A stretch of DNA of 64,000 nucleotides from Planctomycetota bacterium (GCA_016714045.1 JADJNY010000004.1:372001-436000), one strand, 5' to 3'. Positions 1 through 9,079 are shown, counted from the stretch's first letter. Program-made: numbers and translations. Notes: generated by a model not told the origin, from the letters alone.

Positions 1-312
1 GCGCGCGCGCTCGAGCGGAAGCACGGCGTGAAGGCGCGCGTGATCGACCTGCGGTGGATCAGCCCGCTGCCGCTCGAAGCGCTCGAGCGCCACGCGGCCG
101 AGTGCAAGAGCCTGCTCGTCGTCGACGAGTGCCGCGCGACCGGCGCCGGTATTGCGGACGCGGTGATCGCGCACTTTGCCGAGCGCGGCCTCGCAAAGAA
201 GATGAAGAGCGTGCGCGCGGCCGACACGTACGTGCCGCTCGGTTCCGCGACCGCGTGCGTCCTGGTCGGCGAGGACGAGATCGTCGCCGCCGCGAAGGAG
301 GTCGCCCGATGA
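1..312 (+). CDS. Dehydrogenase E1 component beta-like subunit, C-terminal part (5' end outside window)
   Basis: The frame is open from the first base, so the gene begins before the window. The visible ~103 residues match the transketolase C-terminal domain of E1-beta subunits (pyruvate or branched-chain 2-oxoacid dehydrogenases). The telling stretches are VIDLRWISPLPLEAL, a strand-helix-strand ending LLVVDECRATGAG, and the closing region around YVPLGSATACVLVGEDEIV. In that family this domain packs on the thiamine diphosphate site of the alpha-beta heterotetramer. Which 2-oxoacid is used cannot be told from this fragment. The next gene, 97 bases downstream on the same strand, is an acyltransferase-like gene, so the two may be cotranscribed. 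Confidence 0.82.
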   Translation, partial: ARALERKHGVKARVIDLRWISPLPLEALERHAAECKSLLVVDECRATGAGIADAVIAHFAERGLAKKMKSVRAADTYVPLGSATACVLVGEDEIVAAAKEVAR

Positions 313-409
313 AGCCCATCGAACGACGACGGACGACCGCTCCTCGGAGCTCGAAAGCGCTCGCAAGCCCCACCATGCCCACTCGATCGACCACGCGGGA
401 ATCGAAGTC

Positions 410-1402
410 ATGAGCCGCGCCGTCTTGCTCTGCCCCGGCCGGGGTTCGTACACGGAGAAGTCGCTCAAGTCGCTGCCGCCCGAGCACCCGTGGGTCGTCC
501 GCGCGGAGGAACTGCGCCGCGAGTTCGGCCTGTCGTCGCTCGTCGAGCTCGATCAAGCGCCGAAGTGGAACGCGAGCGTGCACCTCGAGCCGCGCAACAT
601 CTCGCCCTTGATCTGGCTCGTGTCGATGCTCGACGCGGCGCAGGCGATGAGCGAACACCAGGTCGTCGCCGTCGCGGGCAACTCGATGGGCTGGTACACG
701 GCGCTCGCCGTCGCGGGCGCCCTCGACTTCGACGACGGCTTCCGCTTGATGCAGGCGATGTCGATCCTGCAGCAGGAACACAAAGACGGCGGGCAGGTCA
801 TCTACCCGCAGGTCCAAGAGGACTGGTCGCCCGACCCCGCGCTGATCGCGAACGTGCACGCGGCGCTCGCGAGCTCGAACGGCGAAGCGTTCCCGTCGAT
901 CCTGCTCGGCGGACAAGCGGTGCTCGCGGGCACGGAAGCGGGCATCGCACACCTCCTGCGCACGCTGCCGCGCGTGAAGCTGGGCCAGAACCAGTACCCG
1001 TTCCGCTTGATGGGCCACGGCCCGTACCACACGCCGCTGCTCGAGGGCGTGTCGGCGAAGGCGCGCGAACAACTGAGCTCGCTCGCGTTCCGAAAGCCGA
1101 GCGTGACGCTCGTCGACGGCCGCGGCGCGCGCTTCACACCGTGGTCGACGGACGTCGAGGCGTTGAAGGAGTACACGCTCGGCGCGCAGGTCGTCACACC
1201 CTACGACTTCGGCCTGAGCGTGCGCGTCGCCGTGCGCGAGTACGCCCCCGACCTCGTCATCCTCCCCGGCCCGGGCAACCCGCTCGGTTCGATCACGGCG
1301 CAGATCCTGATCGCGGATGGTTGGCGCGGGATGAAGACGCGCACGGACTTCGAGGCGGTGCAGGCGTCGGCGCAACAGATCGTGCTCTCGATGCGTCGGT
1401 GA
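410..1402 (+). CDS. FabD-like ACP S-malonyltransferase / acyltransferase-domain protein
   Basis: A 330-residue protein with the acyltransferase fold used by malonyl-CoA:ACP transacylases. The nucleophile motif is GNSMGWYTAL, with Ser at about residue 92. The likely catalytic His is at about 207 in GHGPYHTPLLEGV, matching the usual G-x-x-H-S/T-P-L/M motif. The N-terminal motif is PGRGSY rather than the usual PGQGSQ, so the oxyanion-hole region is divergent and the acyl substrate may not be malonyl. No ketosynthase, ACP or other fab gene is adjacent; the neighbour is an E1-beta-like gene. A specialised acyl transfer linked to 2-oxoacid metabolism is possible but unproven. Confidence 0.8.
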   Translation: MSRAVLLCPGRGSYTEKSLKSLPPEHPWVVRAEELRREFGLSSLVELDQAPKWNASVHLEPRNISPLIWLVSMLDAAQAMSEHQVVAVAGNSMGWYTALAVAGALDFDDGFRLMQAMSILQQEHKDGGQVIYPQVQEDWSPDPALIANVHAALASSNGEAFPSILLGGQAVLAGTEAGIAHLLRTLPRVKLGQNQYPFRLMGHGPYHTPLLEGVSAKAREQLSSLAFRKPSVTLVDGRGARFTPWSTDVEALKEYTLGAQVVTPYDFGLSVRVAVREYAPDLVILPGPGNPLGSITAQILIADGWRGMKTRTDFEAVQASAQQIVLSMRR

Positions 1403-1494
1403 TCGTCTCGCGCGCCGAGGACTCGATTCCGGCGCGCCCGAGATCTCGCGGCGGTGCTACGCTCCTCGGGTCGGCCGAACCGAGGAGATCGTTC

Positions 1495-3273
1495 ATGCGC
1501 CTTCCCAGCGTCTCGTGCGTCGTCGTTCGCCTCCCGCTCGCTCTCGCCGCGTCGGTCACCGCCGCGCTCGCGTGCTCCCTCGCGAGCGCGCAGACCACGA
1601 CCTGTGACACGCTCTGTGTCGGCGCGGGTCATCCGCAGGCCGTCGCCGACCCGCAGTTCTCCGCCGACGGGCGCTGGCTCGCGTTCGCGAGCACGTCGAC
1701 CGACCTCGTCCCGGGCGACTCGAACGGCTCGCTCGACGTGTTCGTCGCGGATCTCGCGAGCGGCGCGTTCGAGCGCGTCTCGGTCGCGACCAGCGGCGCG
1801 CAGGGCAACTTCGGTTCGGGCGGGACGCGCAGGAGCGCGATCTCCGGCGACGGACGCTTCGTCGCGTTCCTGAGCACCGCGATGACGCTCGATCCCGCGC
1901 ACTCGGACTACGGCAACATCTACGTCCGCGATCGTCTGTCGAGCACCACGTCGATGGTCCCGAGCGGCCTCGCTGACGACTCCGACCTCCGGATGCCGCG
2001 GATCTCGGACGACGGGACCAAGTTGGCGTTCGTTTCCTTCGGCGAGTACGTCGCGGGCCAGAACCCGGTGTCCGACTACCAGGTCTGGGTGCACGACTTC
2101 GCGACCGGGACGACGGAGCTCGCGAGCCAGACCACCGCTGGACAGACGCTCCCGGGTCCGTCCGGGTACGCCGACATCGGCATGGTCGGGATCTTCGACC
2201 TCGACCTCGATCTCTCGCCGGACGGTCGCTTCGTCGTGTTCGGCACGTACACGGACCTGTTCCCGTCGACGGCGTACTTCGTGCTCGTCGTGCGCGACCT
2301 GCAGACGAGCACGACGCGCTTCCTCCCCGGCAGCCACTACCGCCACCCGAAGATCTCGAGCGATGGCACGCTCGTGATCGCGACTGGCTACGACGGCTAC
2401 CCGAACGCCACGAAGCCGGGGTCGATGCACGTGATCGACGTCGCGGCGAACACGAGCACGCCGATCCCGCTCCCGAGCGGCGCGACGAGCTGCCTCGACC
2501 CGCTCGTGGTCGCGATCTCGCGCGATGCGCGCTACGTGCTGTTCTCGAGCCCCGACACGACGCTCGTGACGCCCGACGCGAACGGCGCGACGCGCGACCT
2601 CTTCGTGCTCGACCGCGTCGCGAACACGCTGCGCCGCGTCAACGAGAGCGGCTCCGGCGTCCAGGGCGCGCTGTCGAGCGGTTCCGCGTCCATGTCGGGC
2701 GACGGCGCGCGCGTCGCGTTCCTCAGCACCTCGACCGTGCTCGCGCCCGAGGCCGATCCGTTCACGTCGCCGCTCTTCGTGCGCTCCTGCGCGCCGGCGC
2801 CGCGCACGCTCTGCGCAGGCGACGGATCGGGCACGGCGTGCCCGTGCGGCAACTCCGGCGCGAGCGGGCACGGGTGCGCGAACTCGCTGCACGCGGAGGG
2901 TGCCTTGTTCGACGTCCTCGGCACGGCGAGCGTGACGCACGACTCGCTCGCGCTGCGCACGGTCTCGAGCACGAACTCCGTCGTCCTCTACTTCCAGTCG
3001 ACGGAGGCGCAGAACGGCGGAGCGGGCGTCGTGCTCGGCGACGGACTCCTGTGCGTGTCGGGCTCGATCCTGCGGCTCGGCCAGGTGCAGGCCGTCGGCG
3101 GCGCGTCGCAGTATCCCGGCGTCGGACAAGCGCGCGTCTCCCTGCGCGGACAGATCCCGACCGGCGGCGGCGTGTCGCGCGTCTACCAGTCGCGCTACCG
3201 CAACGTCGCCGCCTTCTGCACGCCCGAGAGCTTCAACGTCTCGAACGGCGTCGTGGTCGACTGGTTGCCGTAG
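1495..3273 (+). CDS. Secreted seven-bladed PD40/TolB-like beta-propeller with C-terminal six-Cys (CPC) module
   Basis: The 592-residue product starts at an ATG preceded by an AGGAG-type ribosome site; the longer upstream frame is a shadow. A signal peptide (LPLALAASVTAALACSLASAQ) ends near residue 35. Seven PD40-type blades can be read, each centred on a pattern like FSADGRWLAF: SGDGRFVAFLS, SDDGTKLAFVS, SPDGRFVVFGT, SSDGTLVI, SRDARYVLFSS and SGDGARVAFLS are the others. After about residue 435 comes the module shared with four other proteins here: C-GDG, CPCGN, GC, GDGLLC and FCTPE, ending in VDWLP. It is probably exported to the periplasm or surface; its ligand is unknown. Confidence 0.85.
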   Translation: MRLPSVSCVVVRLPLALAASVTAALACSLASAQTTTCDTLCVGAGHPQAVADPQFSADGRWLAFASTSTDLVPGDSNGSLDVFVADLASGAFERVSVATSGAQGNFGSGGTRRSAISGDGRFVAFLSTAMTLDPAHSDYGNIYVRDRLSSTTSMVPSGLADDSDLRMPRISDDGTKLAFVSFGEYVAGQNPVSDYQVWVHDFATGTTELASQTTAGQTLPGPSGYADIGMVGIFDLDLDLSPDGRFVVFGTYTDLFPSTAYFVLVVRDLQTSTTRFLPGSHYRHPKISSDGTLVIATGYDGYPNATKPGSMHVIDVAANTSTPIPLPSGATSCLDPLVVAISRDARYVLFSSPDTTLVTPDANGATRDLFVLDRVANTLRRVNESGSGVQGALSSGSASMSGDGARVAFLSTSTVLAPEADPFTSPLFVRSCAPAPRTLCAGDGSGTACPCGNSGASGHGCANSLHAEGALFDVLGTASVTHDSLALRTVSSTNSVVLYFQSTEAQNGGAGVVLGDGLLCVSGSILRLGQVQAVGGASQYPGVGQARVSLRGQIPTGGGVSRVYQSRYRNVAAFCTPESFNVSNGVVVDWLP

Positions 3274-3410
3274 GCCGACCGCGGACGAGTGCGCTAGGGG
3301 TGCCGCCCCCCCAGGGCCGACCGCGGAAGAAGTCCGGTGCCGACGCAACGTTCCCTCGATGAAAGACCAATCCGACTTGGATGGCCGCAACCCGGCCCAG
3401 GAGAGAAACC

Positions 3411-4454
3411 ATGCTGCGCTTCTTCCCTTCCACGTGCCTCCTCGCCCTCGCAACCGCGCTGACGCACCCCGCCGCTGCTCAGACCGTCCTCTTCTCGGAG
3501 GACTTCGAGAGCGGCGCTTCCGCCTGGACGTTCAACGAACTCTGGCACGTCGTCCAAGCGGACAGTCCCTGCACGACTGCCCTCGCGCCCTTCCCCAGCG
3601 GCACGCACTGCGCCTGGTTCGGCTCGGAGACGACTTGCACGTTCGCCCCCACGGACACGGGCAATGAGTACCTGACCTTGACGACGCCGATCGAGCTCCC
3701 CGCGAGCGCCGAGTCCGCGCTGCTCCAGTTCTCGACCTGGTCGGAGGCGGAGGACGACACGGGATGGGACCTCCGCCATCCGGAGCTCTCGACCGACGGG
3801 GGAGCGCACTGGTTCCAGCTGCCCGACGTGTGGCGGTCGCACTGGGTGACGCAGCGCTACGACCTCTCGCAGTGGATCGGCACGACGATCCGCCTGCGCT
3901 TCCGCTTCTGGGCGGGCGATCCCTTGTTCAACGACACCCTCGGCTGGCTGATCGACGACGTGCGCATCGAGACGGGCGTGGGACCGGCGACGACGACGTG
4001 CACCGGGGACGGCACGTGGTCCGCTTGTCCGTGCGGAAACTCCGGAGCGACGGGGCGCGGCTGCGCGACGTCCTTCAATCCGGCGGGAGCCGGTCTCGCG
4101 TCGACCGGTGTGGCGCGCACCGGCGCCGACACGGTGACGATGATCGCGACCGGCCTGTCGAACGCTTCGGCGACGCTCTTCCAGGGCATCGGGAACAGCA
4201 ACTCCGATCCCTTCGTCACGCACAACGGCGACGGGTTGATCTGTGTCCAGGGATCGCTCGTGCGCATCCAGTCCGTGCTCGCTCAGGGCGGCACCGCGAC
4301 TTTCCCCTCGGGCGGCGCGTCGATCTCGACGCGCGGATTCGTGGGCGCCGGCGCGACATACACCTACCAGGTGCGGTTCCGGAACTCGGCGTCGTTCTGC
4401 ACGCCGGCCACCTACAACTTCACCAACTCGCAGACGGTGCACTGGCGGTTGTGA
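3411..4454 (+). CDS. Secreted beta-sandwich (MAM/adhesion-like) protein with C-terminal CPC module
   Basis: A 347-residue product. The ATG at 3411 is chosen over one at 3381 because AGGAGA lies a few bases upstream and the signal peptide (FFPSTCLLALATALTHPAAAQ) then starts the protein. The first ~190 residues look like the jelly-roll domains of immune-inhibitor-A and MAM-type proteins: FSEDFESGASAWTF, repeated W residues, and LGWLIDDVRIE at the end. The C-terminal ~150 residues hold the six-cysteine module: CTGDG, CPCGN, GRGC, GDGLICVQG and FCTPATYNF, ending VHWRL. No protease motif is visible. It follows the PD40 protein on the same strand by 137 bases. It is likely extracellular and carbohydrate- or protein-binding. 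Confidence 0.8.
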   Translation: MLRFFPSTCLLALATALTHPAAAQTVLFSEDFESGASAWTFNELWHVVQADSPCTTALAPFPSGTHCAWFGSETTCTFAPTDTGNEYLTLTTPIELPASAESALLQFSTWSEAEDDTGWDLRHPELSTDGGAHWFQLPDVWRSHWVTQRYDLSQWIGTTIRLRFRFWAGDPLFNDTLGWLIDDVRIETGVGPATTTCTGDGTWSACPCGNSGATGRGCATSFNPAGAGLASTGVARTGADTVTMIATGLSNASATLFQGIGNSNSDPFVTHNGDGLICVQGSLVRIQSVLAQGGTATFPSGGASISTRGFVGAGATYTYQVRFRNSASFCTPATYNFTNSQTVHWRL

Positions 4455-4504
4455 GCGCGGAGTGGCGTCTCGGTCGCCCGCGGGTCATCGGCTAGACTCG
4501 CGGG

Positions 4505-5086
4505 GTGGCCCCCAGCGATCCCGGCGACATCACCCGGCTGCTCTCTCTCGCGCGCGCGAACGACCCGCGGGCGAGCGACGAGCTCTTCCAGCGGCTCTAC
4601 GGCGAGCTCCGCGCGCTCGCCGGTGCCGCGATGCAGCGCGATCAAGCCGGACACACGTTGCAGCCGACGGCGATCGTCCACGAGGCCTGGATCAAGCTCG
4701 CCGCGCCCGCCGCGCTCGCCGTGAACGATCGCGAGCACTTCCTGGCGCTCGCCGCGCGCGCGATGCGGCAGGTGCTCGTCGATCACGCGCGCGGGAAGCA
4801 GCGCGAGAAGCGCGACGGCGGGCGCGAGGCGATCTCGCTCCACGACGCGGCGGCGCCCGCGGGCATGGCGGAGGTCGACGTGCTCGTGCTCGAAGAAGCG
4901 CTCGAGCGCCTCGCGCGGTACAGCGCGCTCAAGGCGCGCATCGTCGAGCTGCGCTTCTTCGCCGGACTCTCGATCGACGAGGTCGCGAGCATCGTCGGCC
5001 TCTCCTCGAGCTCCGTCGACCGCGAGTGGAGCTTCGCGCGCGCGTGGCTCTCGGAAGCACTCGCGGGCGGGTTCGAAGACGAGTGA
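4505..5086 (+). CDS. ECF-type RNA polymerase sigma factor (TIGR02999-like)
   Basis: A 193-residue protein with a GTG start. It has region 2 (LARANDPRASDELFQRLYGELRAL, then HEAWIKL and HFLALAARAMRQVLVDHAR) and region 4 (ARIVELRFFAGLSIDEVASI, then SSVDREWSFARAWL, the helix-turn-helix). This is the ECF group often called TIGR02999, abundant in Planctomycetota and Acidobacteriota, usually without a classical anti-sigma factor and often linked to PknB-type kinases. A close paralogue lies at 12002-12580, directly before a kinase. This copy has no adjacent kinase; it follows two secreted CPC proteins. Promoter specificity is not predictable from the sequence. Confidence 0.92.
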   Translation: MAPSDPGDITRLLSLARANDPRASDELFQRLYGELRALAGAAMQRDQAGHTLQPTAIVHEAWIKLAAPAALAVNDREHFLALAARAMRQVLVDHARGKQREKRDGGREAISLHDAAAPAGMAEVDVLVLEEALERLARYSALKARIVELRFFAGLSIDEVASIVGLSSSSVDREWSFARAWLSEALAGGFEDE

Positions 5087-5251
5087 CGGCCGGGAGCCTG
5101 GCTCGTTTTCCTCGTATCGCCCCTCGTCGTCCGCTCCCCGTTGGCCCGCGGCGAACGGGTGAAGAGCGTGCCTGGCTCCGTTGCGCCTCATCCAACCAGC
5201 GCGCTCCCGATCGACATCGAGCTCGAGCCCGAAAAGCCGCGCGAGTGCGCG

Positions 5252-5740
5252 CTACTTCTTCGGCCCCGGCACGTGCTGATCGACGAGGATCGGGTTCCCG
5301 TCCGGATCGATCACCATCAACGACGCCGGTTCGTTCGTGGACTCGTCCGCGCGCATCACGAGCGTCAGCCCCTTCGCCTCGAGCGCCTTCTGGATCGCGC
5401 GCACGTCGTCGAACTCGGGGAGCGTGGCGCACGCGCGATCCCACCCGGGGTTGAACGTCAGCGTGTTGCGCTCGAACAGCCCTTGGAAGAGGCCGATCGT
5501 CGCGGTCTCGTTCTGCAGGATCAGCCAGCGCTGCTTCTCCGCGCCCATCACCGCCTTGAAGCCGAGCTTCTCGTAGAACGCGCGCGATGCGGCGATGTCC
5601 TTGACCGAGAGGCTCACGGAGAAGTTGCCGAGCTGCATGGGACGCGCTCCAGGGATCGTCGAGTTCGTGTCGTCCGTGGCCCGCGTCGACGCACAGGCGC
5701 CGAGCAGGCCGATGAAGAGGCCGAGGTAGAGACGGGTCAT
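5252..5740 (-). CDS. VOC/glyoxalase-fold lipoprotein
   Basis: The chosen start gives 162 residues beginning MTRLYLGLFIGLLGAC, a short lipoprotein signal with lipobox LGAC (Cys at about 16). The longer upstream frame lacks coherent similarity. The remaining ~120 residues form one VOC module pair: LGNFSVSLSVKDIAASRAFYEKLGF, then WLILQNETATIGLFQG, and near the end SLMVIDPDGNPILVDQHV. The usual first-strand metal-binding His is not evident, so resistance-protein-like or ligand-binding roles are as likely as a glyoxalase. A membrane-anchored VOC protein is uncommon because most are cytosolic. It converges on the ECF sigma gene. Confidence 0.8.
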   Translation of the reverse strand: MTRLYLGLFIGLLGACASTRATDDTNSTIPGARPMQLGNFSVSLSVKDIAASRAFYEKLGFKAVMGAEKQRWLILQNETATIGLFQGLFERNTLTFNPGWDRACATLPEFDDVRAIQKALEAKGLTLVMRADESTNEPASLMVIDPDGNPILVDQHVPGPKK

Positions 5741-6041
5741 GCGGGGTCCTGATCCGCGCGCCCTGGGATGAAGTCGGCGCACGGCGACCGGCATGCTAGC
5801 GGAGCGAGACGCGGAGCCACGCGTCGCGGTTCGCTCGAGGGACGCGGCGGGGGTTGCGGAAGAGGCGTCTCGAGTGCTTGTTCCACGGGCCTTTACGCCC
5901 GTCCGTCGTGATTCCTGAGGTCGCTCCCCCCCCTTCGTCGTGGGTGCTCTCGTCCGGGGGCGTCGCCGCCCTCGAGACGTCACGAACTCCCCGGCCCGCA
6001 CGCGCGGGCCGCGCACGACCCGCTCGAACTCCACGACCACC
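5741..6041. other. Divergent intergenic region between VOC lipoprotein and metalloprotease 1
   Basis: No convincing gene is present. It should hold the promoters for both flanking genes. A small inverted repeat (ACGGGC / GCCCGT, about 5887-5904, loop of 6) lies mid-region, followed by a run of eight or nine C residues near 5925. The metalloprotease start has no obvious Shine-Dalgarno sequence. Confidence 0.5.
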
Positions 6042-8648
6042 ATGAAGCTCAACCCCTTGCCCCTCGCCCTCGGCGTGCTGCTCCTCGGCGGAGCGGCGCG
6101 CGCGCAGCACGCACCCTCCCTCGTCGAACCCACGAACCAGACGGCCTACGTCCCCGGCGTCGGCGCCGTTCCGCTCACGATGGCCTGGAAGCTCGGCTGC
6201 GTCGGCGACGAGAGCGCGGTCGATCAGGCGACGTTTCTCGAGGCCGTGCAGGTCTCGAAGGACCTCCTCGCGACGAACGCGCACAACGGTTCGCTCGTGC
6301 CGCTGCCGCAGAGCGGGTCGAGTGCGCTCACAGGCTTCGACCTCGCCTTCACGCTCTCGGGCACGCCGCCGCCGCTGACCGCGGCCGTCGCGGAGCTCGA
6401 GACGTACTTCGAAGCGCGCCTCGGCAGCCAGCACGCGGCGGGCGCCATCCCGATCACGATCCAGTGGGGACCGCTGCCCGCGGGCGTGCTCATGAGCACG
6501 GGTCAGCTGTGGGGCACGTTGCCGTACACGACCGTGCGCGCGAACCTGGTGCAGTGGATGGATCCGACGGACGTGCTGCCCGCCTTCCTGCCGGCCGGCC
6601 CGACGTACCCCGTGCGCTTCGACGGAACGACGACCACGGTCACGGACGTCGCGAACGTGCAGTGCTCCGTGCCGTGGCTCCAAGGCACGTTCCCGAACGT
6701 CGGCCTCCCCGCGGGGCCGTACGCGACCATCACGATCAGCTCCGCGTACGCTTGGGACTTCGACCCGACGAACGGCATCGGCGCGGGCTTCTGCCTGAAG
6801 AGCGCGCTCGCGCACGAGATCGTGCACGCGCTCGGCTTCGCGAGCGACGTCGACCTCGCGTTGGGCGTGCCGACGCAGCTCGACCTGCTGCGCTTCCAGA
6901 ACTCGGCGAACCGCCCGGGGCAGTACGACTACCTCGGGTTCGGCACGATCGCGCGGCTCGTCGACTCGAACACGCCGGACAACGACGTGCAGGTGAACCT
7001 CGGCACGTTCTCGTACCGCATGGAGGACGGCGCGCCGTACCAGGGGAGCCACTTCCTGCAGACGACGCCGCCTATCGGCGCGATGCAGCCGGCGCTGGCC
7101 TCGGGCCAGACGTTTTGGCCCGACTACCTGCGCACGCCCGACCTGCGCGTGCTCGACGTGCTCGGGTACGACTGGGTCGATCCGGCGTTCGACGGGATCG
7201 CGCACATCACGAGCATGACGAAGATGGACGAGGACCCGAACTCGTCGCAGTCCGTGCGCTTCCTCGCCACGTTCGACCGCCGCGTCGCCGGCGTCGGGAC
7301 GGGCGACTTCACCGTGAGCGCGTTCATGGGCACGGGGATCACGTCGGTCGTACCGACGTCCGGCAAATCGCTCTTCTTCGACGGTCAGAACTGGGTCGAC
7401 CTGCAGAACTACGAGCCGATCACGAGCACGGGCACGGACAAGTTCGCGATCGACCTGTGGATCAAGCCCAACGTCCAACAGGTGAGCGGCGCGCCGAAGC
7501 GCCAGATCTTCTGCGCTGGAGCCGGCGGCGCCGCGGCGGGCGACTCCGTGTGGCTGTACCTCGACTCGAACAACCGCCTGCGCTTCGACACGACGGGCGA
7601 CTCGTTCGCTCCGCTCTTGCCGGTGATCAACGACGGCGCTTGGCACCACATCACGGTGAACTCGTGCTGCGGCACGAACGCGACGGTGCAGGTCATCGTC
7701 GACTTCACGACGTCCGTGACCGACACGATGTCGATCAACCTCCAGCCGGGCTCGGCCTACATCGGACGCGCGCTCTCGAACTCGCCGGTCCTCGAGTGCT
7801 TCTTCGGGGTGATCGACGAGTTCCGGTTCTACAACACGACGAACAACCCGAGCGCGGGCGCCGCGGTGACGCCGCTCGGCCAATATCAGAACTCACTGCT
7901 GATCGCGTGCCTGCCGTTCGACGAGGTCACGGGGAACACGACGCCGTTCGAGGACTGGGCGGGCGGGACCGCGGTCCTCGGCTCCGTCTTCCCGGGGCAA
8001 CTCCCGCTCCTCTTCAACGGGCTCGTCGACAGCGCGAAGCAGTACGTCGTCACGGTCGCGGCGACCTCGAACAGCGGCCTCCTGTTCGGCGAGTTCGTCG
8101 ACGACAACTCGGTGCGCGACATGCGCTCAGGCGCTCCGCTCGCCGGGCCGGACGTCGGCACCAACTACAGCTTTGACGCGTACACGATGCAGCACGGTGC
8201 GGGCTTCGCGTACTGCGAGGGCGCGATCTGCCCGTGCTCCAACAACCCGATCGTCGGCACGTGGGTCGGCTGCGTTTCGTCGATCGGAACCGGCGGACGC
8301 CTGCGCGCGAGCGGCTCGCAGTCGATCACCGCGGGGACGCTGACGCTCCAAGGTTCGCAGATGCCGAACTCGAACGCGCTCTACCTCGCGGGCACCGCGA
8401 ACGCGAACACGGTGCTCGGCGACGGCCTCTTCTGCATCGGCGGCACGATCGTGCGCCTCGGCACGAAGCTGAACGCCGCCGGCGCATCGCAATTCCCCGA
8501 CGTCGGCCAAACGCCGATCGCGACGCGCGTCGGCGCCACCGCGGGCATGACGAGCTACTTCACGATCTGGTACCGCAACTCCGCCGCCTACTGCACGCCC
8601 GCGACGTTCAACGACTCGAACGGCTGGCGCGTGACGTGGACGCCCTGA
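6042..8648 (+). CDS. Secreted HExxH metalloprotease 1 with LamG-like domain and C-terminal CPC module
   Basis: An 868-residue product with signal peptide LPLALGVLLLGGAARA. The N-terminal domain resembles the bacterial metalloproteases that carry HEIGHALGF-type motifs; here the motif is HEIVHALGFASDVD at about residues 258-271, with an Asp at position 12 as possible third zinc ligand. The motif LRVLDVLGYDW at about 365-375 is typical at the end of these catalytic domains. A LamG/concanavalin-like domain follows (FFDGQNWVDL to AYIGRAL, about 440-580). The end is the six-Cys module (CEGAICPC, VGC, GDGLFC, AYCTPATFNDSN, ending VTWTP). Paralogues are at 17125 and 21812. No ribosome-binding site is evident upstream of any of the three. 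Confidence 0.85.
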   Translation: MKLNPLPLALGVLLLGGAARAQHAPSLVEPTNQTAYVPGVGAVPLTMAWKLGCVGDESAVDQATFLEAVQVSKDLLATNAHNGSLVPLPQSGSSALTGFDLAFTLSGTPPPLTAAVAELETYFEARLGSQHAAGAIPITIQWGPLPAGVLMSTGQLWGTLPYTTVRANLVQWMDPTDVLPAFLPAGPTYPVRFDGTTTTVTDVANVQCSVPWLQGTFPNVGLPAGPYATITISSAYAWDFDPTNGIGAGFCLKSALAHEIVHALGFASDVDLALGVPTQLDLLRFQNSANRPGQYDYLGFGTIARLVDSNTPDNDVQVNLGTFSYRMEDGAPYQGSHFLQTTPPIGAMQPALASGQTFWPDYLRTPDLRVLDVLGYDWVDPAFDGIAHITSMTKMDEDPNSSQSVRFLATFDRRVAGVGTGDFTVSAFMGTGITSVVPTSGKSLFFDGQNWVDLQNYEPITSTGTDKFAIDLWIKPNVQQVSGAPKRQIFCAGAGGAAAGDSVWLYLDSNNRLRFDTTGDSFAPLLPVINDGAWHHITVNSCCGTNATVQVIVDFTTSVTDTMSINLQPGSAYIGRALSNSPVLECFFGVIDEFRFYNTTNNPSAGAAVTPLGQYQNSLLIACLPFDEVTGNTTPFEDWAGGTAVLGSVFPGQLPLLFNGLVDSAKQYVVTVAATSNSGLLFGEFVDDNSVRDMRSGAPLAGPDVGTNYSFDAYTMQHGAGFAYCEGAICPCSNNPIVGTWVGCVSSIGTGGRLRASGSQSITAGTLTLQGSQMPNSNALYLAGTANANTVLGDGLFCIGGTIVRLGTKLNAAGASQFPDVGQTPIATRVGATAGMTSYFTIWYRNSAAYCTPATFNDSNGWRVTWTP

Positions 8649-8680
8649 TCGTCGCGCGGTGACGCGCTTGCCATCGGAAT

Positions 8681-8717
8681 GCGGGGCCGGGTTGGACAGC
8701 CTCCACCCCGGCCCCGC
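8681..8717 (+). terminator. Hairpin terminator after metalloprotease 1
   Basis: An 11-bp GC-only stem (GCGGGGCCGGG pairing with CCCGGCCCCGC) with a 15-base loop begins 33 bases after the stop codon. There is no clear T-tract, so its strength as an intrinsic terminator is uncertain. Confidence 0.5.
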
Positions 8718-8770
8718 TCGCTTGCACCGCGCCGAGCCGATGAAGCCCGTGTCCAACTTCACACCTCCAA

Positions 8771-8916
8771 CGCTCGATGCTGAGAGCAAGTAGAACCCCG
8801 CGCAAGCACGGGCCGGTCCTCCGGCCCGTGCTTGTGCGGGGTCCGTGATGCGAAGCACACGCGTGTGTTCCGTTGCGTCCCTTTGCCCTTGGTCTCCGCA
8901 TCCGGCAATTGCGTCC
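8771..8916 (-). repeat. Intergenic hairpin element, copy 1 (minus orientation)
   Basis: Read on the minus strand, the element has an upstream box GGACGCAATTGCC (8916-8904), then about 61 bases, then a 22-bp stem (8842-8821 with 8816-8795) around a 4-base loop, then a downstream flank with TGCTCTCAGCA. The stem has one G-T mismatch (8802/8835). Copies 2 and 3 lie at 33570-33676 and 33753-33872. It sits between metalloprotease 1 and the first kinase gene. It could be a REP/MITE-like element or a structured RNA; no protein is needed to explain it. Confidence 0.7.
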
Positions 8917-9079
8917 CGACCGACACCACCCCCTCTCTCCACGCGCACCCATCCCCCCCCACACCACAAGCCCCAGCTGACCACCCCCCCAACCCACCTC
9001 GCCCCCATTCCAATCTGGACGAACCCACCACGATCGAGGACAACCCCTCCTCCGCGCTCGACGCGCCGACGAGCCCGAC

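Noticed and set aside
309..413. 34-codon frame overlapping both the E1-beta stop and the acyltransferase start
   Set aside because: It has four-base overlaps at both ends, but the composition is Arg/Thr/Ser-rich shadow-like and no recognisable motif is present.
59..1375. Long minus-strand open frame, like many others antisense to real genes
   Set aside because: Arg-rich translation without motifs; such antisense frames arise from the codon bias of GC-rich genes.
5887..5904. Small hairpin upstream of metalloprotease 1 as a fourth copy of the hairpin family
   Set aside because: The stem is only six bases, the loop differs and none of the flanking boxes is present.
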